Positions 1 through 9,157 of a stretch of 64,000 nucleotides of DNA are shown here, piece by piece. The notes under the pieces are model-generated. The model did not search any database. It was given only the letters and a program-made list of their open reading frames with translations, and was not told where the DNA came from. Position numbers and translations under genes: made by a program. The DNA comes from Paenibacillus sp. 1781tsa1 (GTDB lineage Bacteria; Bacillota; Bacilli; Paenibacillales; Paenibacillaceae), in assembly GCF_024159265.1 (NCBI RefSeq), contig NZ_JAMYWY010000001.1, positions 3,162,001 through 3,226,000 of the forward strand, read 5' to 3'. Within the stretch, counting starts at the first letter, position 1; each line of letters begins with the position of its first letter.

Positions 1-236
1 CGAGGTGGACTGACAAGTACCTGCAAGGCGACATTGAACATGCCGATTGGCAGAGTAATTACACGCTGGAAGCAAGCCGTGAATTCACCCAATTGCTCAG
101 ACGCGCAAGAAGAATTCAAAAGCTGGCTTTTGCCAAAACCAATAAATTCTATCCTGGTCTGGCTCGGATGATCCCCGGTTTAGCTGCTTATGTCGTGAAG
201 GCCACACGGTTATCCGAGATGAACGCAGCGCGCTAA
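1..236 (+). CDS. C-terminal end of an unidentified protein (cut by window edge)
   Basis: An open frame enters from the left edge (first full codon at 3) and runs 77 codons to TAA at 234-236. It is rich in Arg, Lys and aromatic residues and ends in a hydrophobic stretch (MIPGLAAYVV) and a short polar tail. The tail resembles the loosely conserved ends of some FAD-dependent oxidoreductases, but this is a guess and no catalytic motif is present. A hairpin terminator follows at 267-296, so this is the last gene of its unit. Confidence 0.6.
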   Translation, partial: RWTDKYLQGDIEHADWQSNYTLEASREFTQLLRRARRIQKLAFAKTNKFYPGLARMIPGLAAYVVKATRLSEMNAAR

Positions 237-266
237 TCCATTGAAACTTTGCTCAATACTGATGCG

Positions 267-296
267 AAAGAGGTTGCTAAAGGCGGCCTCTTTTTT
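267..296 (+). terminator. Rho-independent terminator
   Basis: Stem AAAGAGG (267-273) pairs with CCTCTTT (287-293) and is followed by a T run. It closes the gene entering from the left edge. Confidence 0.75.
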
Positions 297-327
297 GGTG
301 TATAAACATTAATTTTGTGGAGACAGT

Positions 328-355
328 TTGGAAATTCGGGAAATGCTCGTATAAT
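328..355 (+). promoter_or_regulatory. Sigma-A-type promoter of the aminotransferase gene
   Basis: TTGGAA (328-333), a 16-base spacer and a perfect TATAAT (350-355) lie about 60 bases before the aminotransferase start. The -10 is consensus and the -35 matches 4 of 6. Confidence 0.6.
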
Positions 356-415
356 AGAATCTAATGTAACGATAGAGAACTAAGTCAGATGAAATGTCGG
401 GAGGCACTATTTAAG

Positions 416-1606
416 ATGAACTATTCATTTTCCAATCGTATCGCAGCACTGCAACCATCCATTATTCGTGAGATTCTGAAGGCTTCTTCGGGACAAAATG
501 TGATTCCATTCTCTGCGGGAAACCCCGCTCCGGAAACCTTTCCTATTGAGGCGATTCGCACGTTCACCCAAACCATCCTGGAGCAAGACCCGGTCACGGC
601 TCTGCAATATGGAATTACAGAAGGGTATGTTCCCCTCAGGGAAGCATTGACGCAACATCTGAAGACAGGTTTTGATACGGGTAAGCCATCCGATCAATTG
701 TTCATTGTATCTGGAGCGCAGCAGGGGATTGAACTTGCCTGTAAAGTGTTCTGTAATGAAGGGGACACGATTATCTGTGAGAGTCCGAGCTTCATCGGCT
801 CCCTGAACTCCTTCCGGGCATCCGGTGCAAAGCTTGCCGGTGTTCCGATGGAGATGGATGGCATGGATATTGAGAAGCTGGAACAGGCGCTGCAGACGGA
901 GCCCAATGTGAAACTGATCTATGTGATCCCAAGTTTTCAGAATCCTACCGGTGTAACGACGAGTCTTGCGAAACGTAAGGCCATATACGAGTTGGCTAAG
1001 AAGTATGGCGTTATGATTTTGGAAGATAATCCTTACGGAGAACTTCGATTCAATGGAGACGATGTGCCAACCATCAAGTCTATGGATGATGAGGGTCTGG
1101 TCATCTATGTTGGATCATTCTCCAAAATTTTGTCGGCGGGACTGCGCGTTGGTTTTGTACAAGCGCCACATGAAGTTGTGGAGAAGATGGTTGTTGCCAA
1201 ACAGGGAGAAGACGTACATACAGCCATGCTTCCACAGATTCTCGCATACAAGTTCATGACAGAGTATGACTACGCGGGCCACATTAACAGCATTCGTGAG
1301 GTATATCGGAGAAAAGCAACATTGATGATGGACAAGCTGCAAGAGCATATGGGTGAGTCCATTACCTATACTCAACCGGATGGTGGACTGTTCCTCTGGT
1401 GTGACCTGCCAGCACATGTGCCAATGCTTGACTATGCCAAGACAGCGGCAGCTCAAGGGGTTGCGGTTGTACCGGGAAATGCATTCCTTGTGAACGAGCA
1501 AGACCCTTGTAATGCCATCAGACTTAATTTTTCAACTCCGTCAGACGAACAGATTATCAAGGGTGTAGAGATTTTGGGGCAGGTATTGAAGGGCTACAAC
1601 GCTTGA
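416..1606 (+). CDS. PLP-dependent aminotransferase, class I/II (LysN / MocR-domain type)
   Basis: This 396-residue protein is a fold-type I aminotransferase of the group that includes 2-aminoadipate transaminases and the catalytic domains of MocR regulators. Visible marks are NPTG (substrate carboxylate loop), EDNPYGELRF with the PLP-contacting Asp204 and Tyr207, and GSFSKILSAGLRVG with Schiff-base Lys237. There is no N-terminal GntR helix-turn-helix, so it is an enzyme rather than a MocR regulator. An ATG at 389 is in frame, but the ribosome site CGGGAGGC (398-405) lies inside that extension, so ATG 416 is preferred. It is monocistronic, between a promoter at 328-355 and a terminator at 1633-1659. 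The amino-acid substrate cannot be told from sequence. Confidence 0.88.
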   Translation: MNYSFSNRIAALQPSIIREILKASSGQNVIPFSAGNPAPETFPIEAIRTFTQTILEQDPVTALQYGITEGYVPLREALTQHLKTGFDTGKPSDQLFIVSGAQQGIELACKVFCNEGDTIICESPSFIGSLNSFRASGAKLAGVPMEMDGMDIEKLEQALQTEPNVKLIYVIPSFQNPTGVTTSLAKRKAIYELAKKYGVMILEDNPYGELRFNGDDVPTIKSMDDEGLVIYVGSFSKILSAGLRVGFVQAPHEVVEKMVVAKQGEDVHTAMLPQILAYKFMTEYDYAGHINSIREVYRRKATLMMDKLQEHMGESITYTQPDGGLFLWCDLPAHVPMLDYAKTAAAQGVAVVPGNAFLVNEQDPCNAIRLNFSTPSDEQIIKGVEILGQVLKGYNA

Positions 1607-1632
1607 TATGACAAAACGCAATATATCCATGA

Positions 1633-1659
1633 GAAGTCGCCCATTGGCGGCTTCTTTTT
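1633..1659 (+). terminator. Rho-independent terminator (GTCGCC family)
   Basis: GAAGTCGCC pairs with GGCGGCTTC across a CATT loop and is followed by TTTTT. It ends the aminotransferase gene and shares its stem core with several other terminators in the window. Confidence 0.85.
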
Positions 1660-1674
1660 GGCCTTTCGGAGCCC

Positions 1675-2100
1675 TTAATTATCGATTAATGCACTTAATT
1701 CTGCCTGAAAAACCTTTTGATTCTTCTGATTGAATGTACTCAGCAGCACGGTAACAATCCCGTTTCCTTTTCGTCTGGGTGTCAATCCAATGACTTCTGC
1801 GATGACATGAAGTTCATCATCCGGATAGACAGGCTTCAGAAATTGAATGTTATTCATTCCGGTTCCCGCCACGACATGTTCTCCATAGACCCCGACCTCA
1901 ATCCATAATTTGAAGGAGATATTCATCGTTTGCATGCCAGAAGCAATTAAACCGCCAAAGCGGCCTTGCTTGGCCTTTTCCTCATCCAAATGCATGTACT
2001 GTGGATCATAGATTGTGGCAAACTCGATAATATCGCTCTTGGACAATGCCAAGGATGTGGTTTCGTAGCGCTGACCTAATACATATTCACTGAATCTCAT
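1675..2100 (-). CDS. MaoC-like hotdog-fold dehydratase
   Basis: This 141-residue protein fits the single-domain MaoC/(R)-specific enoyl-CoA hydratase family. It contains FATIYDPQYMHLDEEKA, which matches the family motif D-P-x-H-x-D/N with the catalytic Asp and His, then FGGLIASGM and the QFLKPVYPDDEL strand. The family hydrates or dehydrates acyl-CoA thioesters; the substrate here is unknown. An upstream in-frame ATG at 2160 exists, but GAGGTG sits about six bases before the ATG ending at 2100, so the shorter start is used. The gene stands alone and converges on the aminotransferase. Confidence 0.82.
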   Translation of the reverse strand: MRFSEYVLGQRYETTSLALSKSDIIEFATIYDPQYMHLDEEKAKQGRFGGLIASGMQTMNISFKLWIEVGVYGEHVVAGTGMNNIQFLKPVYPDDELHVIAEVIGLTPRRKGNGIVTVLLSTFNQKNQKVFQAELSALIDN

Positions 2101-2265
2101 GAAGGCACCTCGGTTTCTTAAATATGTCTTTTTCGTAGTCGATGCCTTGGAAAGAGACATGACTGGACTGACGTGTTAAAATGCTAGTGAACAGTCCGGT
2201 GTGTATTGCTGTGTTACTGCCATAATGAAATAAACAGATGAAACTGTCTTTGAGGAGTATATAAG

Positions 2266-3261
2266 ATGATAACGATTAAAGATGTAGCCAAGATGGCGGG
2301 TGTAGCCAGCTCGACCGTATCTTGTGTTCTCAACGACAAAGGGAATGTAAGTGAGCCGACAAGACTCCGAGTACTTGAGGCAGCGAGCCAACTCAAGTAC
2401 GTTAGGCATGGTCCTGCATCTGAATTAAAACGAAATAGTACACAAACCATTGGTGTTATTGTCCATGACATGTCCAGTCCATATTTCTCGGATTTGGTGA
2501 ACGGAATAGAAACGGTCGTCATGAGTCATGGATACGATATGATTGTATGTAGTTCGTTGGGTGGAGAGAAATCAACAGCCCATCGATACATCCGAGAAAG
2601 AAGAATTGATGGAGCTATTGTTATCGCTCAGAATATTCAAGATCAATTGCTTATTGAAGCATCTGAAGCAGGATTTCCGATTGTCGTCATGGATCGGGAT
2701 CTGGATGCTCAACATATTGTAAAGGTTTTGATGAGTGATACGCAAGGCGGTTACTTGGCTACCCGTTATCTGATCGATAAAGGTCACCGGACAATAGCTT
2801 ATATTAGTGGTCCGTCACAATCGGAATGTAATCTCCATCGTTATCAGGGTTATTTGAAAGCCTTGAAGGAGGCAGGCATTGAAGAGAACCCCGAATGGAA
2901 AATTGGCGGACAATACATGAAGCAAGATGGCTACATTGCAGCCAAGAAACTGCTTGAAGGAGAGTTACCGTCCGCTGTTTTCTTTGCTAATGATGAAATG
3001 GCGATCGGCGGCTTGGAAGCCTTCAGGGAGCATGATATTTCAATTCCTGAGCAGTTATCCATAATTGGTTTTGACAATATACCTGCATCTCAGTATATGA
3101 ATCCACCACTAACCACCTTTCGTCAGCCGAAGAGGGATGCAGGCCAGCTTGCAGGTCATGTTCTCTTCCAACTGCTGAATGGAGAGATCGTAGAGACGTT
3201 ATATACACTGGACATCCAATGCGTGGAACGTGATTCTGTTCGACTCCTCAACCTGAGTTGA
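2266..3261 (+). CDS. LacI/GalR-family transcriptional regulator
   Basis: This 331-residue repressor has the LacI helix-turn-helix at the extreme N-terminus (TIKDVAKMAGVASSTVS..VLN) and a hinge near residues 45-58. A periplasmic-binding-protein-like effector domain runs from about residue 60 (IGVIVHDMSSPYFSDL) to the end, including the FANDEMAIGGLEA and LSIIGFDNIPAS signatures. GAGGAG precedes the start by about ten bases. It lies two genes upstream of a sugar ABC importer that carries a LacI/CcpA-type operator, which makes that importer a plausible target. The TGA stop lies inside the terminator stem. Confidence 0.9.
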   Translation: MITIKDVAKMAGVASSTVSCVLNDKGNVSEPTRLRVLEAASQLKYVRHGPASELKRNSTQTIGVIVHDMSSPYFSDLVNGIETVVMSHGYDMIVCSSLGGEKSTAHRYIRERRIDGAIVIAQNIQDQLLIEASEAGFPIVVMDRDLDAQHIVKVLMSDTQGGYLATRYLIDKGHRTIAYISGPSQSECNLHRYQGYLKALKEAGIEENPEWKIGGQYMKQDGYIAAKKLLEGELPSAVFFANDEMAIGGLEAFREHDISIPEQLSIIGFDNIPASQYMNPPLTTFRQPKRDAGQLAGHVLFQLLNGEIVETLYTLDIQCVERDSVRLLNLS

Positions 3262-3272
3262 GGAGTTTTTTC
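3243..3272 (+). terminator. Rho-independent terminator overlapping the lacI-family stop codon
   Basis: A perfect 10-bp stem, ACTCCTCAAC (3243-3252) with GTTGAGGAGT (3257-3266), has a CTGA loop and a following T run. The gene's TGA (3259-3261) lies in the 3' arm. Confidence 0.9.
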
Positions 3273-3377
3273 CATTCTATAGAATTTTAAATACTTAAAA
3301 AGAAAGGAGAGTAGCCATTTGTGCATAATATAAAGACGAGGAGTTTTTTTCTTTGGAAATAAATGGAGGGTGATACG

Positions 3378-4262
3378 ATGGGCGTACCCACTTTTTTGGA
3401 GACAGGTCATATGCAAGAAGGTTTTCCCATTCGGGTAATTCACACAGGAAATCAGTTCAATTATGCCGCACACTGGCATGATGAGGTTGAACTGATTCTT
3501 GTCAATGGTAAGAGCGCCAGAATTGGCGTGAACGACCACGTTTGTGAGTTGGAAAAAGGGGATGTGCTGCTGATCAAACCAGGGGATGTGCACTGCTTTT
3601 TTCCGGGGACTGAACAGCTAACCATTATCTTGTTCCGACTCGAATTGTTAACGGGAAGTTTCACGACCGAAGCCGAAATTCAGGATCTCGGACAACTTTT
3701 CAACAAAACAACAGTTATTCCCTCGAATACGGGAAGTCAGAGCAATCTGGCTCATTATATAGATGTCATCATTACCGAGAAGAAAAATCAGAAGCCGGGA
3801 TATCGATGGTTAATGGTGTCCAGATTATATGATCTCATCATACTTTTACTACGTACAATCGTACCGGTTACCACCGAGGAATCAACATCTTCAGGATGGC
3901 CCTGCACTTCTTCCAAAAAATTTGAATTCCTTGAATCGGTCTGTGAATACCTGGAGGAGCACTATGCTGAACCGATCAAGCTGGAACAGGTGGCGGAACA
4001 TATTAAGTTCAGCAAGTTCCATGTCTGCAAGCTATTCAAAGAGATTAAGGGCGTAACACTGATGGAATACTTGAATCACTTTCGAATTATCAAATCAGAG
4101 TGGGCCTTATTGTTCCGTCAGGATACCATTCTGGAGATTGCGATCGGACATGGGTTCAACAATGTAAACTCTTATAACCGCCTTTTCAAAAAATATAATG
4201 ACTGCACACCCTCCGAATTTCGTAAGAAACACCGTAGGAATATCACAAAATATGGAGGGTAA
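3378..4262 (+). CDS. AraC-family regulator with cupin sensor domain
   Basis: This 294-residue regulator has an N-terminal cupin (about residues 15-95, with HWHDEVELILV and GDVLLIKPGDVHCF) that normally binds a small sugar. Its C-terminal double helix-turn-helix (about residues 190-290) includes KFSKFHVCKLFKEIKG and IAIGHGFNNVNSYNRLFKKY. ATG 3363 is also in frame, but the Shine-Dalgarno GGAGGG (3365-3370) overlaps it and sits seven bases before ATG 3378, so 3378 is chosen. It directly precedes the ABC importer operon at 4348 in the same direction, which suggests it controls that operon. Confidence 0.88.
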   Translation: MGVPTFLETGHMQEGFPIRVIHTGNQFNYAAHWHDEVELILVNGKSARIGVNDHVCELEKGDVLLIKPGDVHCFFPGTEQLTIILFRLELLTGSFTTEAEIQDLGQLFNKTTVIPSNTGSQSNLAHYIDVIITEKKNQKPGYRWLMVSRLYDLIILLLRTIVPVTTEESTSSGWPCTSSKKFEFLESVCEYLEEHYAEPIKLEQVAEHIKFSKFHVCKLFKEIKGVTLMEYLNHFRIIKSEWALLFRQDTILEIAIGHGFNNVNSYNRLFKKYNDCTPSEFRKKHRRNITKYGG

Positions 4263-4315
4263 TGCACAATATTTGTGGAGAAAGCCCTCTCCAAAATCAA
4301 TATACTCTAATAAAT

Positions 4316-4329
4316 TGTAAGCGTTTCCT
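4316..4329 (+). promoter_or_regulatory. cre-like (CcpA/LacI-type) operator before the sugar importer
   Basis: TGTAAGCGTTTCCT fits the catabolite-responsive element consensus TGWAARCGYTWNCW at every position. It lies about 20 bases before the importer's start codon. Carbon catabolite control, or binding by the LacI-type regulator at 2266, would fit. Confidence 0.75.
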
Positions 4330-4347
4330 TTTTGAAGGAGGGGGCCT

Positions 4348-5613
4348 ATGAAGAAGTGGTTTAAGCCAACTATTGTATTTGTATGTGCAGCACTGTTGTT
4401 AGCTGGTTGTCAATTCAGTCCATCCAATCAAAGCAAGCAACAGGAGATTACCGTGTGGAGTTTTACCGATGAAGCAGGATATGCCATCGAGAAATTCGAA
4501 CAGCAATATCCTGACATCAAAGTGAACTTTGTCAACATTCCCGGTAATTTCTATATCACCAAGCTGAAATCTGCGCTACAGACAACCTCGAAGGCTCCAG
4601 ATGTATTTATGATTGAAAATGCGAATATTCGAGAACTGATTGACGTTCCTTATCTGGAGAATCTATCAGCTTCGCCGTATAACGCCAATGAACTTATCCA
4701 AGAACAATATGCTTTTGTGCAGGCCAATGAAAAGGACAGCGAAGGAAATGTCAGAGCGATAGGTTATCAGGGAACACCAGGGGGCATCTATTATCGTCGG
4801 GATTTGGCAAAGAAATATCTGGGCACCGATGATCCTGAGAAAGTGGGTTCACAGATCGATACATGGGAGAAGATCTTCGAGATTGGAGAGAACGTGCAGC
4901 AACTAAGCGGGAATAAAGTACATGCATTGGCGAATTGGAATGCGATATCGAATTCATATGATGGTATACCTTGGGTGAAGGACGGCAAACTCGTCATCGA
5001 TCCAACCTACTTGAAAGTGCTCGATCTTGTACGTGAAGCACGTGAGCGGAAAGTACTTGCCGAGTATGATGATGGAAGTGCAGGTTACGCTGCATCCATG
5101 CAAAAAGGAGAGGTCATGTTCTATCCCGGGGCAACCTGGGCCCTGCAATTTACGTTCAAGGCAAATGCCCCGGATACCGAAGGCTTATGGGGCTTGGCAC
5201 AGGGACCTTCAGCGTTTAGTGCAGGCGGAACTTATATAGCGATGTATAGTAAAAGTGACAAAAAAGATCTCGCCTGGAAGTTTATCGAGTTCTATAACTT
5301 TAACCATGATTTTCTGTCGGAGCTCGCGAAAGAGCAGGATTATTTCACGAGCAACATGGTTGTGAATGATGAACTTGCTCCGTCTCTCTCATCGTCCTAT
5401 TTGGGAGGACAGAAGCATTTCGAATTTTTCTCGGAGGCTGCGAAACGGATTCCTGTATACGAACGCACCAAATATGATGCGATTATTAACAATGATATCT
5501 ACAAGAATGTGCTCCAGTTGTATCTCAACAAGGACATTCAGACCAAGGAAGAAGTCGTAAAGCGAATCAAACGTGATGTCACCTTGAGATTTCCGGAGCT
5601 GGAAGTGGATTAG
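4348..5613 (+). CDS. Carbohydrate ABC transporter substrate-binding lipoprotein
   Basis: This 421-residue extracellular solute-binding protein (family 1, MalE/UgpB type) begins with a lipoprotein signal ending in the lipobox LLAGC, so it should be anchored outside the membrane. The mature part starts EITVWSFTDEAGYAIEKF, typical of the family, and contains APDVFMIENAN and the FYPGATWALQFTF-type ligand-site strand. The Shine-Dalgarno GAAGGAGGGGG is strong. Permeases follow at 5720 and 6625; no ATPase is encoded, so a shared MsmX-type ATPase is likely. The ligand is probably a mono- or oligosaccharide but cannot be specified. Confidence 0.9.
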   Translation: MKKWFKPTIVFVCAALLLAGCQFSPSNQSKQQEITVWSFTDEAGYAIEKFEQQYPDIKVNFVNIPGNFYITKLKSALQTTSKAPDVFMIENANIRELIDVPYLENLSASPYNANELIQEQYAFVQANEKDSEGNVRAIGYQGTPGGIYYRRDLAKKYLGTDDPEKVGSQIDTWEKIFEIGENVQQLSGNKVHALANWNAISNSYDGIPWVKDGKLVIDPTYLKVLDLVREARERKVLAEYDDGSAGYAASMQKGEVMFYPGATWALQFTFKANAPDTEGLWGLAQGPSAFSAGGTYIAMYSKSDKKDLAWKFIEFYNFNHDFLSELAKEQDYFTSNMVVNDELAPSLSSSYLGGQKHFEFFSEAAKRIPVYERTKYDAIINNDIYKNVLQLYLNKDIQTKEEVVKRIKRDVTLRFPELEVD

Positions 5614-5620
5614 CTTAGGA

Positions 5621-5657
5621 CGTGTCTGAAACCCTTTCTTCGGAGTTTTCAGATACG
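5621..5657 (+). other. Intercistronic hairpin between binding protein and permease
   Basis: CGTGTCTGAAA (5621-5631) can pair with the TTTCAGATACG part of 5646-5657 over about 11 bp with one G-U. No T run follows, so it is probably not a full terminator. A stem here would suit differential expression of the binding protein over the permeases by 3'-end protection or partial termination. Confidence 0.6.
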
Positions 5658-5719
5658 CCCTCGAAGTAAGCGATGGTTATACACATCACACATCCGATGA
5701 TAACTGGGGGGGATAGAAC

Positions 5720-6610
5720 ATGTTTGCCAAAACGATTCGCAAGGACCATTACGGCTACTACTTCATTGCTCCGTTCTTTATTATTTTCACCATTTTTGGG
5801 CTTTATCCCATTTTATATTCGCTCTATATCAGTTTCACCAACTTTGATGGCATCACGACGCCTGACTTTGTAGGGATCGGTAACTACGTGGCCGTACTAC
5901 AAGACCCGTTGTTCTACAAAACCTTGTTTAATACGTTATTCATCTGGGGCGTATCTGTCGTTCCGCAGCTGACGATCTCCCTGGTGTTGGCCTTTATTTT
6001 GAATGATAAGCTGCTCAAAGGACGGGACTTTTTCAGGGCCGTATACTTTTTTCCGAATATCGTAACGGCTGCATCCCTTGGGTTGCTTGTCAGCCTGATC
6101 TTTGACTGGCAATCCGGGGGACTGAATCATTTTTTGGTGCAAACCGGAATCATACAAGATCCAATTAACTGGAAAAATGATCCGTGGTTTATGCGTCTGA
6201 TTGTGTCCTCGATTCTCTTTTTCCAATACTTTGGCTATTCCATGGTCATCTACCTCGCAGGTCTTCAGGGGATCGACCCGTCGCTACTGGAGGCTGCCCA
6301 GATGGATGGAGCGAAAAAGAAACATATTTTCATTCATATCATCGTGCCAATGCTCCGTCCGATTATTTTGTTTCAGATGATTACGTCCATTATTGGTGGC
6401 ATTCAGATTTTTGATCAGCCATTTACATTAACCAATGGCAATGGTGGTCCTGACAGGGCAGCTATGACAAGCATTATGTATCTCTATAATGTCGCATTTC
6501 AGAGCACTCGTTTTGGTTACGGCGCTGCAATCGCATTTTGTCTGTTTATTATCATCATACTGTTGTCCGTTGCATCCTTCATCATGACCAAGCGGAAGAG
6601 CCGTTCATAG
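5720..6610 (+). CDS. Carbohydrate ABC transporter permease, MalF/UgpA type
   Basis: This 296-residue integral membrane protein has about six hydrophobic segments. Its EAA loop (LEAAQMDGAKKKHIFIHIIVPML) contacts the ATPase. The start sits behind GGGGGGGAT. It is the second gene of the importer operon and its stop is followed after 14 bases by the partner permease. Family and membrane role are clear; substrate is unknown. Confidence 0.92.
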   Translation: MFAKTIRKDHYGYYFIAPFFIIFTIFGLYPILYSLYISFTNFDGITTPDFVGIGNYVAVLQDPLFYKTLFNTLFIWGVSVVPQLTISLVLAFILNDKLLKGRDFFRAVYFFPNIVTAASLGLLVSLIFDWQSGGLNHFLVQTGIIQDPINWKNDPWFMRLIVSSILFFQYFGYSMVIYLAGLQGIDPSLLEAAQMDGAKKKHIFIHIIVPMLRPIILFQMITSIIGGIQIFDQPFTLTNGNGGPDRAAMTSIMYLYNVAFQSTRFGYGAAIAFCLFIIIILLSVASFIMTKRKSRS

Positions 6611-6624
6611 GGAGGGGAGTTCTC

Positions 6625-7506
6625 ATGCAAACTGCAAAATCAGTTGAACAACCAAATGCAGCGATTCAGCAATATGCCACTACAAGGAGGCTGACAGCAG
6701 GCAAGATCATCATCTATCTGTTATTGATTGGTCTTGCCGTGCTGTGCATAATTCCATTCTATCTGATGCTCATCTATTCAACACATAACAATGCAACGAT
6801 TGCTTCAACATTCACCTTTCTTCCCGGATCGTTTTTAGTCGATAATTATATGAACATGGTATCGAAAATCAACATTTGGCGTGGGTTTGCCAACAGTATA
6901 TTCATTGCTGGATCATCAACGGTGTTATCTCTGTATATTGGTGCTTTGACCGCGTATGGTTTTGCCAAATTCAAATTCAAAGGACGGAACTGGTTATTCC
7001 TGTTTCTGTTAGCGACCATGATGGTGCCGGGCCAGCTGGCCCTGATTGGGGTATATCGCCTATTCAGTATGTTGGGGCTTCTGGACAGCTATGCGGCGAT
7101 TATTTTGCCGGCTGCGGCTAACGCGTTTAATGTATTCTTTATCAAACAGTTCATGGAGAGCAGTATCCCGGATGAGATTATTGAATCTGCACGTGTGGAC
7201 AGTGCCGGTGAGTTCCGGACGTTCAATCAGATTGTATTGCCTATTCTGGGGCCGGCAATCTCAGCCCTTGGCATCTTCACGTTTATTGGTTCGTGGAATA
7301 ATTTTCTAACACCGCTTGTTCTGTTTTTCTCCCTGGATAAATATCCGCTTCCAGTACTGGTTGCGTTAGTGCAGGGTTACTATGGGATGGATTATGGGCT
7401 CTTGTATTTGGGAGTAGCAATCTCAATTCTGCCTATTATTGTTGTATTCTCTGTATTTTCCAAACAGATTATCGGAAGTGTTGCTTTGGGTGCTGTGAAA
7501 GGATAG
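6625..7506 (+). CDS. Carbohydrate ABC transporter permease, MalG/UgpE type
   Basis: This 293-residue membrane protein has about six transmembrane segments and the EAA-type loop ESARVDSAGEFRTFNQIVLPIL; it ends in GSVALGAVKG, typical of MalG-like permeases. An open frame extends upstream to 6538 inside the previous gene, but GGAGGGGAG (6611-6619) lies just before ATG 6625. It forms the heterodimeric channel with the 5720 product. A terminator follows at 7582-7609. Confidence 0.92.
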   Translation: MQTAKSVEQPNAAIQQYATTRRLTAGKIIIYLLLIGLAVLCIIPFYLMLIYSTHNNATIASTFTFLPGSFLVDNYMNMVSKINIWRGFANSIFIAGSSTVLSLYIGALTAYGFAKFKFKGRNWLFLFLLATMMVPGQLALIGVYRLFSMLGLLDSYAAIILPAAANAFNVFFIKQFMESSIPDEIIESARVDSAGEFRTFNQIVLPILGPAISALGIFTFIGSWNNFLTPLVLFFSLDKYPLPVLVALVQGYYGMDYGLLYLGVAISILPIIVVFSVFSKQIIGSVALGAVKG

Positions 7507-7581
7507 TGATAACTAGAAAATAGGGTATCGTAAAGAGCAAGATATCCGTATTCATAGGAATGTACAGCATTCTATATCATC

Positions 7582-7609
7582 AGGGTCGCTCAAGAGGGCG
7601 GCTCTTTTT
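7582..7609 (+). terminator. Rho-independent terminator of the importer operon
   Basis: AGGGTCGCTC (7582-7591) pairs with GGGCGGCTCT (7596-7605), including G-U pairs, across an AAGA loop and is followed by T5. Confidence 0.8.
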
Positions 7610-7707
7610 GCTATTCACTATTTTGCGTATATATCCCAACTTATAAGTAAAGGATACCTTTAACTGAGAATATCTGGACGCAGCATGCACAGAAAGGGGA
7701 GGGCAGT

Positions 7708-9117
7708 ATGGACACATCACTGATAACACAACAGAACCTGCCGTTAACCGGACATCTTGCTGTTGATCAAGAAATGTTAAGCTCCGTTTTTGCAGGTTGC
7801 TCGGATGTTGTGTTTCATACATTCCAAACCGCATGTCATACTTCAGCGCTATGCGTATATTGTGTGGGTTTATGCGATACAGAACGGCTTGAGAGACAGG
7901 TACTAACACCCCTTCAGGAAATGGGGATTGAAGCTGCACAGGCTCCCCTGGCTTCAGTTAAGAGTGTTGAAACAACCACTCAGGCGGTGCAGGCGATATT
8001 AGAGGGGGAAGCTTTGTTACTGCTGGAAGGTTCAATGATTGGAACTACATACCCTCTATACAAAGCTGAAAATCGTTCAACCGAGGAACCGTTAGCTGAA
8101 TCGACCGTGCGCGGTGCACGAGATGGATTCACAGAATCGTTGACCATGAATATGTCTCTTCTGCGCAAACGTCTCAAGACACCTGCATTGAAGATTCATA
8201 CACGTAACATGGGAGATCGAACTAACACCAGTATTTCACTTGTATACATGGAAGGGGTTATTGACCCCAAACTTGTCAAGGAAGTGCAGACACGACTTGC
8301 TGATTTAAAGCTCCGAGACGTACTGGAGAGTCAGTACATTGAAGAAGGCATTGTTGACCAGCGATACTCCCCATTTCCACAGATGATTGCGACAGAGCGT
8401 CCGGATGTGGTAGCTTCCAACTTGCTGGAAGGGCGCTTTGCTATTCTCGTTGATGGAACGCCGTTCACCCTTATCGCACCAGTGACCATTTTTTCCATGT
8501 TACAATCCCCCGAAGATTATTATCAAAATGTGTTTATGAGTGTTTTTGTACGCTGGCTGCGATACATTTTTTTTGTGTTATCCATGCTGCTTCCATCGGC
8601 TTATGTAGCGATTACGACGTTTCATCAGGAGATGATTCCTACCGTATTACTTCTCAGTATTGCACGGGCGAGAGAAGAGATCCCTTTTCCTGCATTGGTA
8701 GAAGCTCTCATTATGGAAATCGCCTTTGAAGCACTGCGGGAGGCTGGCGTCCGTTTGCCGAAGCAGGTCGGATCAGCGGTCAGTATCGTGGGAGCCTTAA
8801 TTATTGGTCAAGCGGCGACGAGTGCCGGAATTGTGTCAGCCCCCATGATTATCATTGTTGCGATAACCGGTATCGCTTCTTTCATGATTCCTCGCTACGC
8901 TGCCAGCATCGCGACCCGATTACTGCGTTTTCCTATGATGTTTCTGGCGGGAACGCTGGGACTCACAGGTGTCATGTTGGGAGTCATCCTGGTTGTCATT
9001 CATCTGAGCAGTCTTCGTTCATTCGGAACACCTTATCTGTCACCAGTAGCCCCTACGATGAGCAAGGAACTCAAGGATGTATGGTGGCGTCCAGCACCAA
9101 GGAACAAACCGGACTAG
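7708..9117 (+). CDS. Spore germination protein, GerA (A-subunit) family
   Basis: This 469-residue A subunit of a GerA-type germinant receptor belongs in the inner membrane of the spore. The N-terminal soluble half (to about residue 280) includes NMSLLRKRLKTP and RLADLKLRDVLESQYIEEG. The C-terminal half carries four or five hydrophobic helices, with the conserved ERPDVVASNLLEGRFAILVDG just before them. GGGGAGGG precedes the ATG. It is first in an A-B-C-D operon. The germinant is not predictable. Confidence 0.93.
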   Translation: MDTSLITQQNLPLTGHLAVDQEMLSSVFAGCSDVVFHTFQTACHTSALCVYCVGLCDTERLERQVLTPLQEMGIEAAQAPLASVKSVETTTQAVQAILEGEALLLLEGSMIGTTYPLYKAENRSTEEPLAESTVRGARDGFTESLTMNMSLLRKRLKTPALKIHTRNMGDRTNTSISLVYMEGVIDPKLVKEVQTRLADLKLRDVLESQYIEEGIVDQRYSPFPQMIATERPDVVASNLLEGRFAILVDGTPFTLIAPVTIFSMLQSPEDYYQNVFMSVFVRWLRYIFFVLSMLLPSAYVAITTFHQEMIPTVLLLSIARAREEIPFPALVEALIMEIAFEALREAGVRLPKQVGSAVSIVGALIIGQAATSAGIVSAPMIIIVAITGIASFMIPRYAASIATRLLRFPMMFLAGTLGLTGVMLGVILVVIHLSSLRSFGTPYLSPVAPTMSKELKDVWWRPAPRNKPD

Positions 9118-9157
9118 AACAATTCATACTCAAGCAATCAAGGGAGCGGGATTACAC

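Noticed and set aside
4273..4306. Promoter TTGTGG...TATACT before the sugar-binding protein
   Set aside because: The spacer would be 22 bases, too long for sigma-A; not listed as a feature.
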